Below, piece after piece: positions 62,548-64,000 of a stretch of DNA of 64,000 nucleotides; position 1 is the stretch's first letter; every line of letters begins with the position of its first letter. Source of the stretch: Virgibacillus oceani (lineage in GTDB: Bacteria; Bacillota; Bacilli; Bacillales; Amphibacillaceae); the NCBI RefSeq assembly GCF_014638995.1, contig NZ_BMFR01000010.1, positions 1 to 64,000 of the forward strand, in the 5' to 3' direction. The notes below the pieces were generated by a model that was not told where the DNA came from, made no database searches, and was given only the letters and a program-made list of their open reading frames with translations. A program made the translations under genes and the position numbers.

Positions 62548-63315
62548 TTGGAAAGGTTGTTATATATGGATGGAAAATATGCTTTGGTAACATTAGAAGC
62601 ACGACCAGATTTGAAAGATGAAATAAATAAATTGCATAATATCGGATGGATAAACTTTATGAGGGAGGATCCAATAGCGGTAAAATATTGGAGTGAATTA
62701 CTTTCTTATTTTCCTGAGTTCCAATATATTTTATTGAATGAAGAATTTAAGCCTATGGCTTGTGGTAATTCAATTCCTTTTTATTGGGATGGTAATGAAG
62801 ATAGTTTACCTGCAGGATGGGATAATGTTTTTGAAAAAGGAATATTAGATTTTCGAAATAATATACAATCTAATTCCCTGTCGGCGTTATCCATTGTCAT
62901 TCATCCGGAATTTAGAGGTAAAGGTTTAAGTGAGATTATGGTAAAGGAAATGAAAGGCTTGGCTATTAAAAATAATTTAAAGAATATGGTAGCTCCAGTT
63001 CGACCTTCGCTAAAAGAAATGTATCCACTTATACCTATGGAAGAATATATAAATTGGGAGCGAGAAGATAATATGCCTTTTGATTCTTGGATTCGAACAC
63101 ATGTAAAGACGGGTGCTTCAATCATAAAAGTGGCAGAAGAATCTATGGTTATTCCGGCTTCAGTTAAAGAATGGGAAGGGTGGACAGGTATGAAGTTTCC
63201 TTCTTCCGGAAGCTATATTATAAATGGGGGATTAGTACCATTGGAAATCGATAAACCGGCTAATGTAGGGAGTTACATCGAACCTAATGTATGGTTGAGG
63301 CATCATTTAGATTAA
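62548..63315 (+). CDS. GNAT-like acetyltransferase, 255 aa
   Basis: The protein has an acetyl-CoA loop motif PEFRGKGLSEIMVKEMKGLA (about residue 112) and a distinct C-terminal half (PASVKEWEGWTGMKFPSSG, then VGSYIEPNVWLRHHLD). Its pattern matches larger GNAT-superfamily proteins often linked to carbon-nitrogen metabolism. The start is TTG 62548 (GGGG, 5 nt) or ATG 62566 (AAAGG). Substrate unknown. Confidence 0.75.
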   Translation: MERLLYMDGKYALVTLEARPDLKDEINKLHNIGWINFMREDPIAVKYWSELLSYFPEFQYILLNEEFKPMACGNSIPFYWDGNEDSLPAGWDNVFEKGILDFRNNIQSNSLSALSIVIHPEFRGKGLSEIMVKEMKGLAIKNNLKNMVAPVRPSLKEMYPLIPMEEYINWEREDNMPFDSWIRTHVKTGASIIKVAEESMVIPASVKEWEGWTGMKFPSSGSYIINGGLVPLEIDKPANVGSYIEPNVWLRHHLD

Positions 63316-63323
63316 AGAATCAT

Positions 63324-63443
63324 AATGACATCAAAGTGACCCTGGAAGTTGACGACGCTAACACCACTAATGCAGCTCGGGTTTTTGAAAAATTAGGTAT
63401 GAAAATGGAATTTAGCTCAGTGCAGTGGAAGTTGCCTGTGTAA
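63324..63443 (+). pseudogene. GNAT C-terminal fragment
   Basis: IKVTLEVDDANTTNAARVF then EKLGMKMEF and a stop: the end of a GNAT gene without its N-terminus. Confidence 0.6.
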
Positions 63444-63495
63444 CTTTGCTTAACTAGGGTGTCTTTGTATCTCCCTTTTTCTGCTAATGGGCCCC

Positions 63496-63737
63496 GTGTC
63501 CATAAGTAAAAGTTATAGAGGCATGGGAATTGGGAAAGCACTTTTAAAGGCATTATTAGTCTGGGCAGAAAAGAACCCTTTAATAGAAAAAGTATGTTTA
63601 GGAGTTTTTTCAACAAATCAGAGAGCAATTTCCCTATACAAGAAGATGGGTTTTTAGAAGAAGGTCGTAAAATTAAAGAATTCAAGTTAAATGATGGTGA
63701 ATATATTGATGATATTATTATGTACAAATTTGTGTAA
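63496..63737 (+). pseudogene. GNAT fragment 2, frameshifted
   Basis: YRGMGIGKALLKALLVWAEK with NQRAISLYKKMGF* is a GNAT C-terminal half; one frameshift near 63655 restores EEGRKIKEFKLNDGEYIDD and IIMYKFV*. No start codon or N-terminal half. Confidence 0.65.
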
Positions 63738-64000
63738 TGACTTAATATGCTAATAGGTGGGTTAGTTAAGCAAACCAAAGAAGGGGGCGGATGTGTGGAA
63801 AGGTGGTTTGTTTTGCCTTTCTTTATTTTTGTCTATTTACCTTACCTTTTGTTTATACTTCAAAGGTGTGCTTATACGTTGAAGGATTCAACAAAGAGAA
63901 AAAAAACGAACGATCGACTCAATCCGAAAATTCATTAGGTTTAGGGAATATCAAAATATTGAATGGCAAATCGCTACTTCGTATATAAGCGTACCTTACA

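Noticed and set aside
63747..63988. Two overlapping short frames at the right edge
   Set aside because: Neither has clear support (ribosome site spacing, composition, family); they run at the window end and overlap each other.

Overview
The window looks like chromosomal DNA of a low-GC, endospore-forming member of the Bacillaceae, most likely a Virgibacillus/Oceanobacillus/Lentibacillus-type genus (inference). The evidence is gene order shared with the Bacillus subtilis yjb-yjc region (spxH-yjbI-yjbK-yjbM-nadK-yjbO-prpE, then cotO-cotZ, then yjcF-yjcG-yjcH), consensus Gram-positive ribosome binding sites, frequent TTG/GTG starts, and spore-coat and sporulation-sigma signals.

Layout. 0-0.5 kb: 3' end of a TnpB element. 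0.8-3.5 kb: small enzymes and a Gln/Gly-repeat, probably spore-related protein. 3.8-4.3 kb: a 21-bp minisatellite. 4.3-9.5 kb: the yjb block (ClpXP adaptor, truncated haemoglobin, CYTH protein, small ppGpp synthetase, NAD kinase, pseudouridine synthase, PrpE). 9.7-12.5 kb: RodA-type protein and MgtE. 12.5-13.6 kb: a second minisatellite of about 52 units. 13.7-15.8 kb: spore coat cluster with candidate sigma-K promoters. 15.9-23.2 kb: hydrolases, DUF421 protein, yjcFGH and a heterodimeric ABC exporter. 23.4-25.7 kb: tRNA-Val, a decayed zeta-type toxin operon and a coiled-coil protein. 25.8-29.9 kb: peptide transporter, a complete TnpB element and a metallo-hydrolase. 29.9-32.7 kb: a probable spore protein and an arsRBC operon. 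32.8-37.0 kb: SEC-C protein, probable coat protein, DUF2935 protein, lipoprotein.

37.1-43.2 kb is accessory DNA. An intact Nudix hydrolase plus PLD/SF2 helicase pair faces a broken paralogous helicase, which is interrupted by an IS21 remnant and flanked by HTH and other gene debris. 43.3-51.6 kb holds a sigma-like factor, a DnaD-type protein, three DinB-family proteins, a DUF899 protein and membrane proteins. 51.7-63.7 kb has an orphan PD-(D/E)XK-like protein, DUF3231, a PucR/nucleoside phosphorylase/MFS locus, a TetR gene next to a broken NAD(P)-binding gene, a GrpB protein, a GNAT protein and GNAT fragments.

The most unusual signals are the two GC-rich minisatellites built on one plan (constant half-unit plus a few variable half-units, about 21 bp or two helical turns), a scattered GGGAC...GTCCC palindrome family, two near-identical TnpB elements whose right ends define guide positions, a TnpB with a shifted catalytic glutamate and no zinc ribbon, and the Nudix/PLD-helicase pair. 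All functional statements rest on reading the sequence and on remembered family knowledge; no searches were run.
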